Assembly (NCBI GenBank): GCA_004764695.1
Contig: SMSO01000004.1
Coordinates: forward strand, 2,011,501-2,075,500
DNA from: Schizochytrium sp. TIO01
Taxonomy: Eukaryota; Sar; Bigyra; Thraustochytrida; Thraustochytriidae
Direction of reading: 5' to 3'
DNA length: 64,000 nucleotides
Each line of letters begins with the position of its first letter. Positions within the stretch are counted from its first letter, which is position 1. This document shows, piece after piece, positions 36,201 to 43,828 of the stretch. Below the pieces are notes generated by a model, which worked only from the letters and a program-made list of their open reading frames with translations, ran no database searches and had not been told where the DNA came from. The position numbers were made by a program, and so were the translations under genes.

Positions 36201-38714
36201 TCCACACATGACTGTGTACGTTCAGAGGACATTCCAGATGTGTCACGTGCAACAAAAATTCAACCAGGAGAATCTTTGCGGAGATTTCACTGGGACAGTA
36301 TAGAGTCCGGGCGACTGTTGAGAGTTGGGCGCAGTGTTCAGCTTCGAGATGGTACATCACGAGTGTTTTGGAGCGGTCCTGTTGACCCAAATGTTCTGGA
36401 TGACATGGTTCTCATGCTGCGCGAGCCAGGTGGTGTAGGACGTGCACTTGTGTATACTTCTATTCGAGAAAATGCATTTTCCCGCACAGTTTTGATCCAT
36501 TTTGGAGAAACCTTGAGCCAGACAGTGCAGGCACCGTATAGAATCGAGAATCGCACTTTACACACATTGGAGTGTCGTCAAATTTCACGTTATTCTGAGG
36601 GTCTAGATCCCTTGATTGTAAATGATCGTCGAGTGTGTATGTTTGGTCTCGAATCTGCAATGGGAGATTCCCAAGGTCAGGTGCACATTCGGGCAATTAC
36701 GGAAGCAGGCAAGGTTGTAGAGGCTCATGTGAACCTTTTGGGAGAGATCAGTACTCAACAAAAGGAGATGGAGCCTATAGATTCAACAGAAAATCGCATC
36801 ATCGTTCGGGTCTTTGCTGAGGGTGCAACGCGGGTTATCTGCGTAGCGCACGCATGGGCAATCGTAGAAGCTCCACCCTATGTTGATGAAAAGGTCCACT
36901 TGCGCGCACGCTGTGAACTGCAGGGTGGTATCAGCGTGTCCATAATTGGCATTCATCGAGAGCTTCTTGCGATGCACGCTGAAGGCCTTTCCGTTTCTTG
37001 TGCCGAAACAGATACATTGCGAACGCTTGATTGTAGTTTAACTTCTTTACAGGTTGATGACACGGATCCAAACACTCGAGTTCCCGTCATGTTGCACATG
37101 GGGCCGGTGCGTCTTGGTGTAGCTACATATGTTCGATTTCCTCGTCGAGTTAAGCTATTCACGCTTCGCCTATTTCCACTTGCAATGCATTTGGCCAAAC
37201 AGCAGATTCGCGCCTTAACGCGATTCTATGAAGTTCTTTGTGCGCGCGCTCTTCGTCATAAAACTGGGCCTTTATCTTTACAGGACCCATCTTCACACAG
37301 CATTAGCAAAGGTGAGGAGAGAACACCATTGTCGTTTGATCTCATTCATGTACATAGTATTAGTGCGCGTGTATCATTGACCTCATCTGCCACAACACAG
37401 TCGCTGCCTCTCGCCGAACTTATGAGGCGACGCGCAGGTTCAGACTCACTTGTTCGCAAGCGTGCATCAACCTCTGTCTCTGCTCTTGAAGTTGTTGGGG
37501 CAGCTATTGCTCGGGTTACAGATTTAGATGACGTATCATTGCCATACTGGGCAGTTGCGCTTGGTCACTTGCTACGAAGTGACTTGCGTGACCACGATGT
37601 GCGTTTTGGTGAGCTTGTACTGCATCATGCAGCAATCTATGATATGGAGTCCTCAGCAATCGCGCAACATTATTTAGCACAATTAGCTAAAGGCTTGGCA
37701 AGTACTGTGGGCTCTGGTTTGTTTCGTGCACCTCTTCATTTTGCACGACAAGTTTCAATGGGTATGTCTGGCGTTCTAGCTCGTGGACCTCGCTCAAGTA
37801 TTGAGGATGGGGCCACCGGCCTGGTTGCTAGTACAGCGATGCTGTCCGAGTCGGTTTTCAAGGGGCTTGCGCGTGGATTAGCGACAATGTCACTTAGCGA
37901 TGAATATATTCGTCGCCGCCAAGATAGGGAAGAGCGTATGCGGGAGCGCCGAACATCAGACAAAGCGCCTCGTTTCCGTGAAGCTATCAATGAAGGCGCA
38001 ATGATTGTTCGCAATAGTGTCTCTGAGGGTGTTGTGGGCCTTTTGGCCGAACCGGTGCAGGGAGGACGTGATTATGGACCCATGGGGTTTATAGGTGGTA
38101 TTGGTAAAGGTATGGTTGGGGTTGCGATCAAGCCAATGATGGGCGTTTTAGACGCAGCCACAGTCGCAACACAGTCCATGCGCCCATCTTCCTCTCGCTC
38201 AATTGATGCTTCAACAAACAAACCTACGCCTTTATCAATGGCTCACGCTGCCGAAACTGTGCATGTGCAATCTCTGAAGGATGCATCTCAAGCGCTTCAG
38301 CATCGTCGGAGGTACCCTCGCGCACTTTACGGCTCAGGTTTGCGTATTGCACCTTACTCTGAGGAGGATGCAATCGCTGTAGATCGTCTTCGGTCATTAC
38401 ATGGTACCAAATTTACAAGTGAAGTGTTTTTCGGGCGTTTTCAACCTTCCAAGGAAGATGTTGAGTACATTGTAACAGACTGTCGGATTCTTTGTTTCCA
38501 TTTACAAACTTCTGAAGAATTTAAGGATGATAAGCTACAGTGGAGCATTGACTTTGCAGATGTTCAGTCTGCTCTTGTCACGCGCGACCCAGCTAGTGGG
38601 GTACATATTCGATACACAGCCATAGACCAAGAAACTGCCTCGCGATTCGTGGGCTGTCCGCCTGACGAAGCTTATGCGTTTTGCTCCCTACTGCTGACTG
38701 CGCCGCGCGGCTAA
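27279..38714 (+). CDS. VPS13: VPS13-type bridge-like lipid transfer protein with PDZ-like, zinc-finger and DysF modules
   Basis: One intron-free frame of 3811 residues. The frame opens at TTG 27258, but ATG 27279 gives the canonical VPS13 start (MLARLVAEAASRYLEDV, then RLGLPFEVR and IQIGW), the chorein_N end of the hydrophobic lipid groove. VPS13 proteins move glycerolipids in bulk between organelles at membrane contact sites. Visible next are a Lys-rich patch (about 210-230), a very acidic linker (about 666-704), a PDZ-like segment (about 1805-1885), a zinc finger of RanBP2 type (WTCRNC...CMRC, about 1909-1935), and two related Trp-rich DysF-like modules (about 1967-2070 and 2754-2844), each ending in a DCVR-x-R-x-WxRR core. 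An SHR-BD/VAB-type region lies around 2660. The VPS13_C region with FIGGIGKGMVGVAIKPMMGV follows (about 3420-3630), then a C-terminal PH-like domain. The family is certain. Which paralogue it is, and the contact sites it serves, are not. Confidence 0.95.
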   Translation: MLARLVAEAASRYLEDVQHESVRVSFSNGVCVVRQGGIRASAWRRLGLPFEVRSARFEELRIQIGWSWRGLETAASVHVDGLHVEATAFENAQDAKLAALAMKRSQADRAEAANAEARAQQAWAARVLTRILDNASVTVTNLRVELIDEIRNPIQGNAAALVLRICKIRLKSSSTPPSLESSKAKSAVGHTDNARKNQDPHQDQDQRHQSMKKDSPKKKKTKGKSRDQDSGAKYTNDSKEEKTSPLAHKIVEVQGLMLGLRQEGEEDECIMKMNEAEAAVHVDATATHPKTGAPSILMTLGCNSGIHAPQLTTEMLEILVRISQRWAAFSAGDYKSAIRQPIGDTTVFGATSHQEFSATQDSEDALKRNLLAQEQNPRARWQGAFGQIRRIMRQHKRWHSEDPKDRIIRDRRVEIYTCALVHGVTQGPWMDLFVLECPSDVLIKAHLNARQRQREERIRQQQKEREEKEKRQLQDTSRADTANSWASWLRSLLPDDSEDTQEADRLNQERSRAQNLYRFWVTFTAVQVRADLVDDYGFPICSLRGSPSMVVREDSEVVRVNAAVEDLRFIVKEQDILHVLHGGSTTKLPGRFSGDEVLQQRFYEATDDSQESRPAMHSERRGNPPNEYEHNENPQDNEQQLSVGNSHHQQEEENFKVESAARRLNSDESEDDDDDLDVDEFHDAASEQDDNEDDEDYSGEDDESRHLYAHETMASNLVNHVRLKEQHISLQRSKSDEILMGHAPLRVMMKRELIATDDAPGHLDSQPTSITVVVEPTEIDWAPKAFQALANFVKSTSHAINVIQDAGAGFLVKSLRNKTQLRVRFGAPRIRFDQDTILSLGALLINTKQMGPPVAEDHTPATDSPAEIGVSLSFEGTKLIRKGRPVIGPINITGNLFIVNKTEHKLDLCISSGETHHDTVPSTLDDSNSRQTQKPSATIDEDLCKFIAARLRDVQDQSLQPLGNTRHLNVGHDSSSTGSGVASAIAVSSPRIVWEGTSALVKQAMTHVNIRWDALRIDLCHKDHIVFFVAMERASASLSLLDLEHFEIASAHARIQGFSCKHPNGRALLAQCSLDLKLEPKHLCVAFDDRLSLAWVPLVMADAWATLKCLGVSEDFIEDAMTSTLISPSNIISPRKSTKVRTRVSMVLPSGFALTLFKRWEPLAKLSIDALHLHAKPIACHENFSVACELENCTLYNLRADPNLLRNVISIETVSITHTSSAFSTNSLHIKIGSSQATFWQPFLTEWIDYASTGIVDLFTYSASEGVLSSSSHQWVHTIISIEPSTLKVPSDAKGSHLLSICHEGIRIENNLDEQAGCDNFTLEISNVRLQGSSGACIFEHKLVAVTLERSLTSSTSILHASLSNFHFNILEDGLVDLLRCLQDNVLNQRSVLNALLDVRTNQGSGENNQAGVRYWRHWIETKSKPQRANIRISSISARLLNSVVLSIDTLKANTLTRFVPAAHGFLFENEYSLKGVEVSISGVPVMRSISRMDLYDLMHGDIPESTNEFSLRLNHDPTHHTYVASLALDHFAIVLSPDLPCKAETLFQQLQASTGSISIPNLNAAKESESIQPRFSDDVAIDNDTGTDSKVSTGQEIQLELEMNGARLGLVDHSGNRFELLLSVIGNATTTTVTTGQSSRIDKGTLHMDLSAALTDGQEIEAEAYNIDSSLRGCSSTTSHADPMAMTMTASMIDAMNDDELKQEALASQKQKQSVPLVLRPCSIELFWDLIDKDGNSDILTQQIRLELTSSVSFELAPGQAVALTKLVSVARDYQNIFASRNGSDVRFLNKTGDMVSIPEYQEFRVTFSMAPLGLKLGPCSPSSTAVLEVRGYAKQCEEITTLKVALGDQLVSVNGQDLTSANHSVESAKQTLRDATWPCVIVFRRPNILKAQVIDPLQFRPLSTAIWTCRNCKSAQPLTKRDRRDAFNEKCMRCGAVHIQLSTEDEAEAVGEGTIVEDDVFENQRFYLLVGWSPQLLPTDPYPWSDFSGLEPRQLDAHASLPESPVPGAKWYWVDDWTVDESRSRSGGSGGWVYSREFGRFRKLHRLPRGTAKRTDCVRQRRWVRRRILSRESISHRTGAPTGAPINVRRDLKSPNAANFDPRPGLLTKGVTSSVRSTATTQYSFLLDTNQYELSVLLENDTVHGPLVRLRVGALHQFVPTSWIRALVFGTHEVRHSPAGQGANSSLIDSTSVETLPSTDLNKNSLKSTNEGVHESNKDGNRTEVGKDDEEDNASERDYTGNISESASNRLPGVSQTMRKLVSKTNRFMPRRLAGNLCITAEAFNVGLLDWEPIVEPWAFAFEAQCETSWSLTLMGLSRLNLNVGFSIADAIAQLPGWGPLSNAENYLARPRAPLLALQNRSGVPLSACSSSNTSTSTEVDVEPGETIAAMQLLHSNTAAFDLWHNTGHQRSSLDDTISLRIFGGWQVLENISLRQLLHEGEIISHKLQQVQGRETGTVLLRVDAGPHGERLIHVESTIQISNACDFALSMRLEDSMGQGALMLDPCGAYLCAELPLVKNLELRMLRLGVIGQQVRNGFVVNLAQLTSSALQTARANLAKAVSAPGILMEENLTELAPGKHVLIDVHAEAVKECKTRPGALARRYAACKITIGARPPRTVGNRLKLNVEVRAEPNATHVQAIEPEGTVPLYHLDEVALSFRIPSVSDQWSTWVNMEQLALHGHGAFSLTDCHGRSVNVPLGFHSRQVTVGPALHIEDRTWGLGLQVGFVAPIDGHLCAAPGQASTDSIAVAEYQRWLPMQGWKAPSLPGDPNTWSYHPELHISASELNKVPLEQGWTWAEPEWHCDNQSHDWEYATDFLAERWSTERGKLDCVRRRIWRRSCVRNTPLEQVLLGPLSQRKKRPSRAQAEMESGSDQRPSKSLKGDHSNNNVSPTSSKYAIQLILRLSNQSTWSQPVALVPGTWTPVDVADELSGTVVSLVIQIPVLLHRESVTIWNQYELRNALMSDTLYVISTHDCVRSEDIPDVSRATKIQPGESLRRFHWDSIESGRLLRVGRSVQLRDGTSRVFWSGPVDPNVLDDMVLMLREPGGVGRALVYTSIRENAFSRTVLIHFGETLSQTVQAPYRIENRTLHTLECRQISRYSEGLDPLIVNDRRVCMFGLESAMGDSQGQVHIRAITEAGKVVEAHVNLLGEISTQQKEMEPIDSTENRIIVRVFAEGATRVICVAHAWAIVEAPPYVDEKVHLRARCELQGGISVSIIGIHRELLAMHAEGLSVSCAETDTLRTLDCSLTSLQVDDTDPNTRVPVMLHMGPVRLGVATYVRFPRRVKLFTLRLFPLAMHLAKQQIRALTRFYEVLCARALRHKTGPLSLQDPSSHSISKGEERTPLSFDLIHVHSISARVSLTSSATTQSLPLAELMRRRAGSDSLVRKRASTSVSALEVVGAAIARVTDLDDVSLPYWAVALGHLLRSDLRDHDVRFGELVLHHAAIYDMESSAIAQHYLAQLAKGLASTVGSGLFRAPLHFARQVSMGMSGVLARGPRSSIEDGATGLVASTAMLSESVFKGLARGLATMSLSDEYIRRRQDREERMRERRTSDKAPRFREAINEGAMIVRNSVSEGVVGLLAEPVQGGRDYGPMGFIGGIGKGMVGVAIKPMMGVLDAATVATQSMRPSSSRSIDASTNKPTPLSMAHAAETVHVQSLKDASQALQHRRRYPRALYGSGLRIAPYSEEDAIAVDRLRSLHGTKFTSEVFFGRFQPSKEDVEYIVTDCRILCFHLQTSEEFKDDKLQWSIDFADVQSALVTRDPASGVHIRYTAIDQETASRFVGCPPDEAYAFCSLLLTAPRG

Positions 38715-38970
38715 CTTTGAGAAAAGCGTGTCCTTTACTATGTATGCCATACACATTTTCATTTCTTTGATGATACATATAGGTAGTAGTAAGTGCAGCG
38801 CGATAGTTCTGTGATAAACTTGTAACTAAATTGCTCACATTCTTTATTGACCGGACCATGACTGAGCGCTTCATTTACTGCGTAAGTCCAGCTCTTGGAA
38901 ATGAATGAAATTTAACACGATTAAAACGTCTGTAATTTCTTCTTCTACTACTACTTCTTCTATTTTACAC

Positions 38971-39330
38971 TCAACCTTGGTATCCTCGCAAAAGCCGCTG
39001 CTGCCGCTGCTGCCGCTTTCTCTGTTTTTCTTTTTGAGCTGCCGCAATTTCGCCATCTCCTGCTTGATGATCTGTCAAATAATCCAAGTAAGTATCATAT
39101 GGGGGGCCCTGTGAAGGTTTTCTAAGCCGCCAATTTTTGCAGTCGTTTCCGTTCGTGGCTCCGTTGATGTCATTCTTTAGATCTTCCTTGGCATCGCTTC
39201 CGTCGGTGCTAACTGGACTGTTGCCAGAGCCAGTGACCGATCTTTGTAGAGCACACTGAGCTCCCGAGAGCGGCTCTGCAAGCAGCAGCGTGAGCGATCT
39301 CGGCGCAAGGCCCATCACAACGTCGTCCAT
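38971..39330 (-). CDS. Small hypothetical protein, basic C-terminus
   Basis: ATG at 39330, 119 residues. The first 30 residues are mildly hydrophobic (LAPRSLTLLLAEPLSG). A Ser, Gly, Asp and Asn-rich middle follows, then a segment with aromatic residues (GPPYDTYLDYLTDHQ) and a Lys/Arg/Gln-rich end (KEKQRKRQQRQQRLLR) that could bind nucleic acid or be a nuclear signal. I recognise no family. It lies between VPS13 (ends 38714) and the divergent CdsA gene (starts 39950), a spacing suited to a shared promoter. It is the longest ATG-started frame on either strand in this gap. A splice variant is possible: TTATTTGACAG inside the frame resembles an acceptor. Confidence 0.45.
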   Translation of the reverse strand: MDDVVMGLAPRSLTLLLAEPLSGAQCALQRSVTGSGNSPVSTDGSDAKEDLKNDINGATNGNDCKNWRLRKPSQGPPYDTYLDYLTDHQAGDGEIAAAQKEKQRKRQQRQQRLLRGYQG

Positions 39331-39949
39331 GTTTGCAATTTGATACTACTGTATTTTTTAAGCCTCCTGAGACGAAACGTACCTACCTGCCTAAATAGTT
39401 GTTGATCATTACAACCAAAAGTAGAGAATGACTTTTACACAGAATTATTTGCCCAAGTATGAAATCAGAGATTTCGGATTAAGTATAAGTAATCCAGCAG
39501 CTCAGTTTTGTGTAAGGTTGAACAAATTGAATAAATGTGTCGGGTTTGCAACCAAGATGGATTTCCCCAACTCTGTTAGCGCAACGCTTTTCCACTGACA
39601 ATTGAGCTGTTCTATCTGTTCTGTTTCAATGTATCTAATTATTCTTATTTCTGTTTTTTTGTTCGAAATCATTTATATCATCATAATATGCCCTGTCATA
39701 CGATAATTGTTTTAAAAAATAAAAAAATGAAACATAAAACTTAAAACAAGAGCACCTTGTCCAAGAATGACGATGATTATAATGAGGGTTGGACAAGAAA
39801 GCAAACCCAGTAGCAGAACCAAGACTACGCGGTGAACCCAAACTACTTTCTTGACAGGTCCTCATTAAAGCTCTCAGATCACTAACGGTGCCTCGAAGGA
39901 AAAGACGTCTACTGTGTTGGCTTTTACAGCTCGGTTGAGGGAAGGCACC
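39331..39949. other. Divergent intergenic region
   Basis: The spacer between the small hypothetical gene (minus) and the CdsA gene (plus) probably holds both promoters. It is A/T-rich at 39640-39740. A TACCTACC element lies at 39381. I see no open frame of interest. Confidence 0.5.
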
Positions 39950-40669
39950 ATGAGCGACGTGAAAGGCTCAACTCAGGATAGCAGTAAAGAAGAGGCAACT
40001 GCTAGAGGAAAGTCAGAAATCTACCAAAGATTTGGGGTTCTTGTGGCACTCGTTCTGGCGGTACTGGTGCCTATGGCAAAGTCTGCAGCACTGTGTGCTC
40101 GACTCTGCCAGCTAATTGCTGTGCTTGGCGCTGCAGAATGGGTTTTCAGCTTGGTTAATTCACCCGTGGCACAATCCTTTCAGGAGGGGCAAGTGCAATG
40201 GCTTTCTTGGTTGTCTGTGTGTGGTTCTATCCTTATGCTTTTATTGTGGTTTGCTCCAACGATCGAAACTGTGCGAGAACGTGTAGAGACGGGTTGTCCT
40301 GGCCACCAAAAGACTCTTGAGACCATGGTAATTGTTTGTGTTGTCTCGGACTCGGCACAGCTTGCATTTGGAAGAGCATTGGGTCGAATTCGCCCCTTCC
40401 CAACATTGTCGCCCAAAAAGTCGCTTGAAGGGTACATTGGCGGTATTTTTGTCACTGTGATGTATGCTAAATTCGTTCACGGTTGGCCTTGGCAACTCTC
40501 AGTACCAGTTCTATTTGCTGGGGTTGTGGGAGATTTGGCATTCTCAGCTAACAAGCGTATGTTGAAAATCAAGGACTTTTCTGGGGTTTTGGGTCCTCAT
40601 GGTGGAATTTGCGACCGCATTGATTCTTTTGTTGGCGCTTGGCATATGCTCATATGGCTCGCGTGCTGA
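39950..40669 (+). CDS. cdsA: Phosphatidate cytidylyltransferase (CDP-diacylglycerol synthase), CdsA type
   Basis: Product of 239 residues. The frame opens at GTG 39914; ATG 39950 is the first ATG. The enzyme makes CDP-diacylglycerol from phosphatidic acid and CTP, the precursor of phosphatidylinositol, phosphatidylglycerol and cardiolipin. The diagnostic signature is present near the C-terminus: SANKR, then KDFSGVLGPHGGICDRIDS (about 208-226), which fits the published CTP_transf pattern. Upstream are FGRALGRIRPFP and SPKKSLEGYIGG (about 154-165), also conserved in CdsA. Several hydrophobic segments (about 29-47, 53-68, 84-104, 126-146, 162-190) indicate a multipass membrane enzyme. It is short compared with animal or yeast CDS1 (about 450 residues) and closer in length and motifs to bacterial or plastid CdsA. 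The membrane it sits in cannot be told. Confidence 0.9.
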   Translation: MSDVKGSTQDSSKEEATARGKSEIYQRFGVLVALVLAVLVPMAKSAALCARLCQLIAVLGAAEWVFSLVNSPVAQSFQEGQVQWLSWLSVCGSILMLLLWFAPTIETVRERVETGCPGHQKTLETMVIVCVVSDSAQLAFGRALGRIRPFPTLSPKKSLEGYIGGIFVTVMYAKFVHGWPWQLSVPVLFAGVVGDLAFSANKRMLKIKDFSGVLGPHGGICDRIDSFVGAWHMLIWLAC

Positions 40670-41472
40670 CACTTCCGATGAATTTATGGCACCGTGGATG
40701 TATCTATCCTTTCATTAGCAGGACTGCGACCAACTGCACACATTCCACCGATTCTTTGCTACATTTAACGATACAGTACCACGAGCACTGGATGAAGGCG
40801 GTCTATATTTATAATATGTCGCGGTAACGCGCAAACATGTACTTTCATTTTATGCAGCACCATGCCCACATAACTGTAAGAAATGCTAATCGTTGCTATT
40901 CAATGTGATCACGCAATACCACTAAATGCGCAATGATTAAATTCATGCTTTGTCGATAGTCGAAAGAGTTCATACGATAAATTGTAACATCAAAGCCTGC
41001 ATTTTATTTATGCAGAGCTTGACGAAATATCTTGGGAGGGCGAATCTACAGAAATGCGCAACAAGTTTGGTCAACATACGGTACTGGTTAGAAAAATGTA
41101 AAGAAGCACATGACAGGATGTCACTTGGCAAAAAGTAACAGGTAAAAAATCTGAGGAAAATGTATACGAGTTTGCGGGAAATTAAAATGCACCAATCACC
41201 TATCTTGTAACGTTCGAGTTGAGACAAAATATCAGGACATGTAGTAAGCGATAAATGAAGTGCCAGTAGAGAATGGTTATATAATCTTTTGAAAGCTTTG
41301 CTCCCCAGTTTTCCCAGTTCGCCCAATAGAAGCTTTTGGACAGACCTAGGTATTTGTTGGTTCAAATACTTATGACGCTCATTTGGAGAAAAAGACGTAC
41401 TGGCAGTTCGTGCCTGTGTTTAAATAAGCATGGACATGCGTGTTTCTTTCCTTTCATGTTTGCGCCATGAGC
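40670..41472. other. Convergent intergenic region
   Basis: It lies between the 3' ends of the CdsA gene and the minus-strand 264-residue protein gene. Open frames on both strands are short or start at non-ATG codons and look random. Nothing else is seen. Confidence 0.5.
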
Positions 41473-42267
41473 TTATGAGCAGCATCCATCGGTGCAACCA
41501 GCCGCCTTACGTGAACGCATGGTTTCAGCACTCACATTTCCGATACCATCATCCCATTCATCCTCAGTAGAAGTGCTCTTCTTCTTCTTGATGTCATCCT
41601 CATCCTCATCGTCGGCAAAGTCCTCATTTTCCTTCTTTAGACGAGCGGCTTCTCGCTCCGCTGCGCGCTTAGGGTCTTCTTCAGCAAGGAAGAACAGTCC
41701 AAGACAAAGAATGATGACACTTGCGAAAAACTCTGGTGTGAAGGAGGCTTTGTGGCCGAGAGCGCCATTGACGCCAAACCAGAAGAAACCAAATCCGAGC
41801 ACCAAGTTCTGCATGCACTCGTAAGGCCAAAAGACTGCAAGCAGGCTTGAGAAGAGAATCACACCGGCACCAGCAATTGCAAATGTGTTTTCTGACAAGA
41901 CCTCCTTCATGCCGGAGCTGGCCTTTTGGCGTTTGAGCCATTCGGTTGCTTTGCCCTCAAGCGTGGTAGGCTCGAAGCGCTTCTTTGGTGAGGAAGACTT
42001 TTTTGGGGCCGGAAGCAAGCCATGTTCAATAGCTGCTTCGCCAGGAATAGCCAGCGCTACCAAAAGACGTTTTGTGACAGGGCGCATTTGCTCTGGCAAG
42101 CGGTCCACATTATTCAATGCAAAGTTTGCAGTTACTCCCAGTGCAGAAACCGGTGTCTTGTTCACGCCGGTACCTTTTCCAAAGGCGATGGCAAGGTCTG
42201 TACGGAGAAGAACGGAGGCACATGCGATGATGCCAAGAACGCGAGTCAAAGCGCTTTTCACGGTCAT
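41473..42267 (-). CDS. Secretory or membrane protein of unknown function, C-terminal Cys-Cys
   Basis: ATG at 42267, 264 residues, family not recognised. Residues about 8-28 form a signal-like hydrophobic stretch ending AIAFGKG; cleavage after AIA would leave Phe at +1. A soluble region with Pro and Lys (about 55-105) follows, then three hydrophobic segments (about 129-147, 153-171, 180-195). After these comes a strongly charged tail (KRAAEREAARLKKENEDF, then an acidic run and KKKK), ending GCTDGCCS. The last Cys-Cys-X could be lipid-modified (inference). Hydrophobicity and codon pattern are steady over the whole frame and the start and stop are clean, so it is very likely a real gene. A signal peptide with Phe at +1 recalls the stramenopile plastid import motif, but one example proves nothing. 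Confidence 0.75.
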   Translation of the reverse strand: MTVKSALTRVLGIIACASVLLRTDLAIAFGKGTGVNKTPVSALGVTANFALNNVDRLPEQMRPVTKRLLVALAIPGEAAIEHGLLPAPKKSSSPKKRFEPTTLEGKATEWLKRQKASSGMKEVLSENTFAIAGAGVILFSSLLAVFWPYECMQNLVLGFGFFWFGVNGALGHKASFTPEFFASVIILCLGLFFLAEEDPKRAAEREAARLKKENEDFADDEDEDDIKKKKSTSTEDEWDDGIGNVSAETMRSRKAAGCTDGCCS

Positions 42268-43500
42268 TGTAGCTCTGGTTATGCCCTCTAGTTCGTTTCT
42301 GTCTGTATGCCGTTAAATTAATTTAGCGTTAGTTAACCAGAAAAACAGCTAATCCACAAGATATTACACAGCATTCAAGGCGTGCCATGATGAGCAACAT
42401 GGCAGCATAAATGGTTTGTCTTCAAAAGCCTAGATGTATCCATTCTGAAGAGGAAGCTTAGACGTTTCTAGACCTTTTCAAGAGCTCAGATTACTTCGCA
42501 GAGAATCTTCAGAGTAAACAAAACACCGCAAGAGAAGGCAACACTCTGTTTACGATAACAGGGCAAGTGTTATGATTAAAGTCGTGATACAAAACATGCT
42601 TGCTCACCCCGGGTAAACCTACGCACTTCGTTTATGATAGTTTGAGCGCCAACGTTGGAGAGCGATTTGTCCACAAGGAAAAGGACGAAATCGCGATGCC
42701 ACATCACCCCGGAATTCCGATATTTTTCTCTTTAATATGCAGGAACTCCGGGATTCAAGAGCAATGACTGCAATATGCAAATTATGCGTGTACGATATTA
42801 TGCTGTGCAAGGCTGATCAACCTATCAGGAAAGATATAGAGTTCTTGAATCTACCGCGAACTGACCGTACAGGACTCCCTTGCTCGGATTTAACTTGCTT
42901 GGAGCGAATAATATGTAGAATTTTGTAAACCTCTAGAGAATAGCACTGCTATATAACCTTAGCATTGTTACCCTTCTTATTAGCGAGCAATCAATCAGCG
43001 GCCCACGGAGCAGTCAAGAAACATTGAAATAATCTTCGTCACTGTGCGCGGTACGTGGGTTACCTGCCTGCTTACGAGAGGAGCATGGTATGGAGGGTGT
43101 CTTGAGTCGCCGAACCAGGTTAGGTTCTATCTTGATTAGGAAAGCGGAACATCTTGAAGTGCTGCGAACAGATGGGCAATGCAGGGCGTCTGCCTTTTCT
43201 CACCAATTGCTTCGCATAGTAGCGCGAGCTAGCTAGCTTGAGTGCCTGTTAACCATATTTGCTATTGCAAGAAGTTCTGAATTGTTGCGTCTGACAGCCG
43301 TAATGCTAGAGTTTTCGGGTTGGGCTAAATTGAAATGAGTAAACGTGGGTTACTGACGTTAGAACTATGCATCTTGGCCTGGAAACCTTTGAATTGTTCG
43401 GTCTTGCGGTGATGGCATCATGATTTGAACATGAAATTTAACCTGTCTTTTGGACTTTCCAATGACAGGCTTGTGAAGATAAATTGTCAAATATAAAACA
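42268..43500. other. Divergent intergenic region
   Basis: The spacer between the 264-residue protein gene (minus) and TRIAP1/MDM35 (plus). No frame with recognisable content and no convincing tRNA B-box were found. ACTGACGTTAG at about 43356 resembles the intron branch motif used by the next gene but lies outside it. Confidence 0.45.
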
Positions 43501-43828
43501 ATGGAGGAAGCAAACAAACAATGTGCGAAGATCAAACAGGTGTACGAGAACTGTTTTCGTCAATGGTACACTGAGGAGTTCATGAAGGGAAATATCAAGC
43601 CCGGTTGCCAGGTATGTTTAGATTGCTTACAAGGTTAATTTATGTCTTGAATATAATGTGTAGGCTAGGTGAAAGATTGTAGGCATTTCAAAACTAACGT
43701 TAGAAGAAATTTCACAGGACGAGTTTGACGAATATAAGGACTGTGTCATTGCCGTGATGCAGCGCAAGGCAATCGATGTGAACAGCATCCCTGAAGAAGA
43801 ACCATCATCAAAAACTAGTTCATCATAA
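43501..43828 (+). CDS. MDM35: TRIAP1/MDM35 twin CX9C protein, two exons
   Basis: Exons 43501-43611 and 43718-43828 give 73 residues. The 106-nt intron starts GTATGT, has ACTAACGTTA at 43693-43702 and ends TTCACAG; its phase is 0. The protein has two CX9C pairs (Cys 8 and 18, Cys 36 and 46) with family residues around them (CFRQWYTEEFMKG, then EYKDC). This is the TRIAP1 (human), Mdm35 (yeast), UPF0203 pattern. These small proteins are imported and oxidised in the mitochondrial intermembrane space by Mia40. They partner PRELI/Ups proteins that carry phosphatidic acid to the inner membrane for cardiolipin synthesis. The second CX9C motif spans the exon junction (Cys 36 is the second-last codon of exon 1), which strongly supports the splice. 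The Ser-rich tail is ordinary for the family. Confidence 0.92.

Noticed and set aside
40970-41365. 131-residue minus-strand frame between CdsA and the 264-residue gene
   Set aside because: Random-looking composition, no motif, and it sits in the convergent 3' flanks.
43070-43300. Possible tRNA or small RNA near 43.1 kb
   Set aside because: Some stem-like pieces are present, but there is no GGTTCGANTCC-type B box and no cloverleaf could be drawn.
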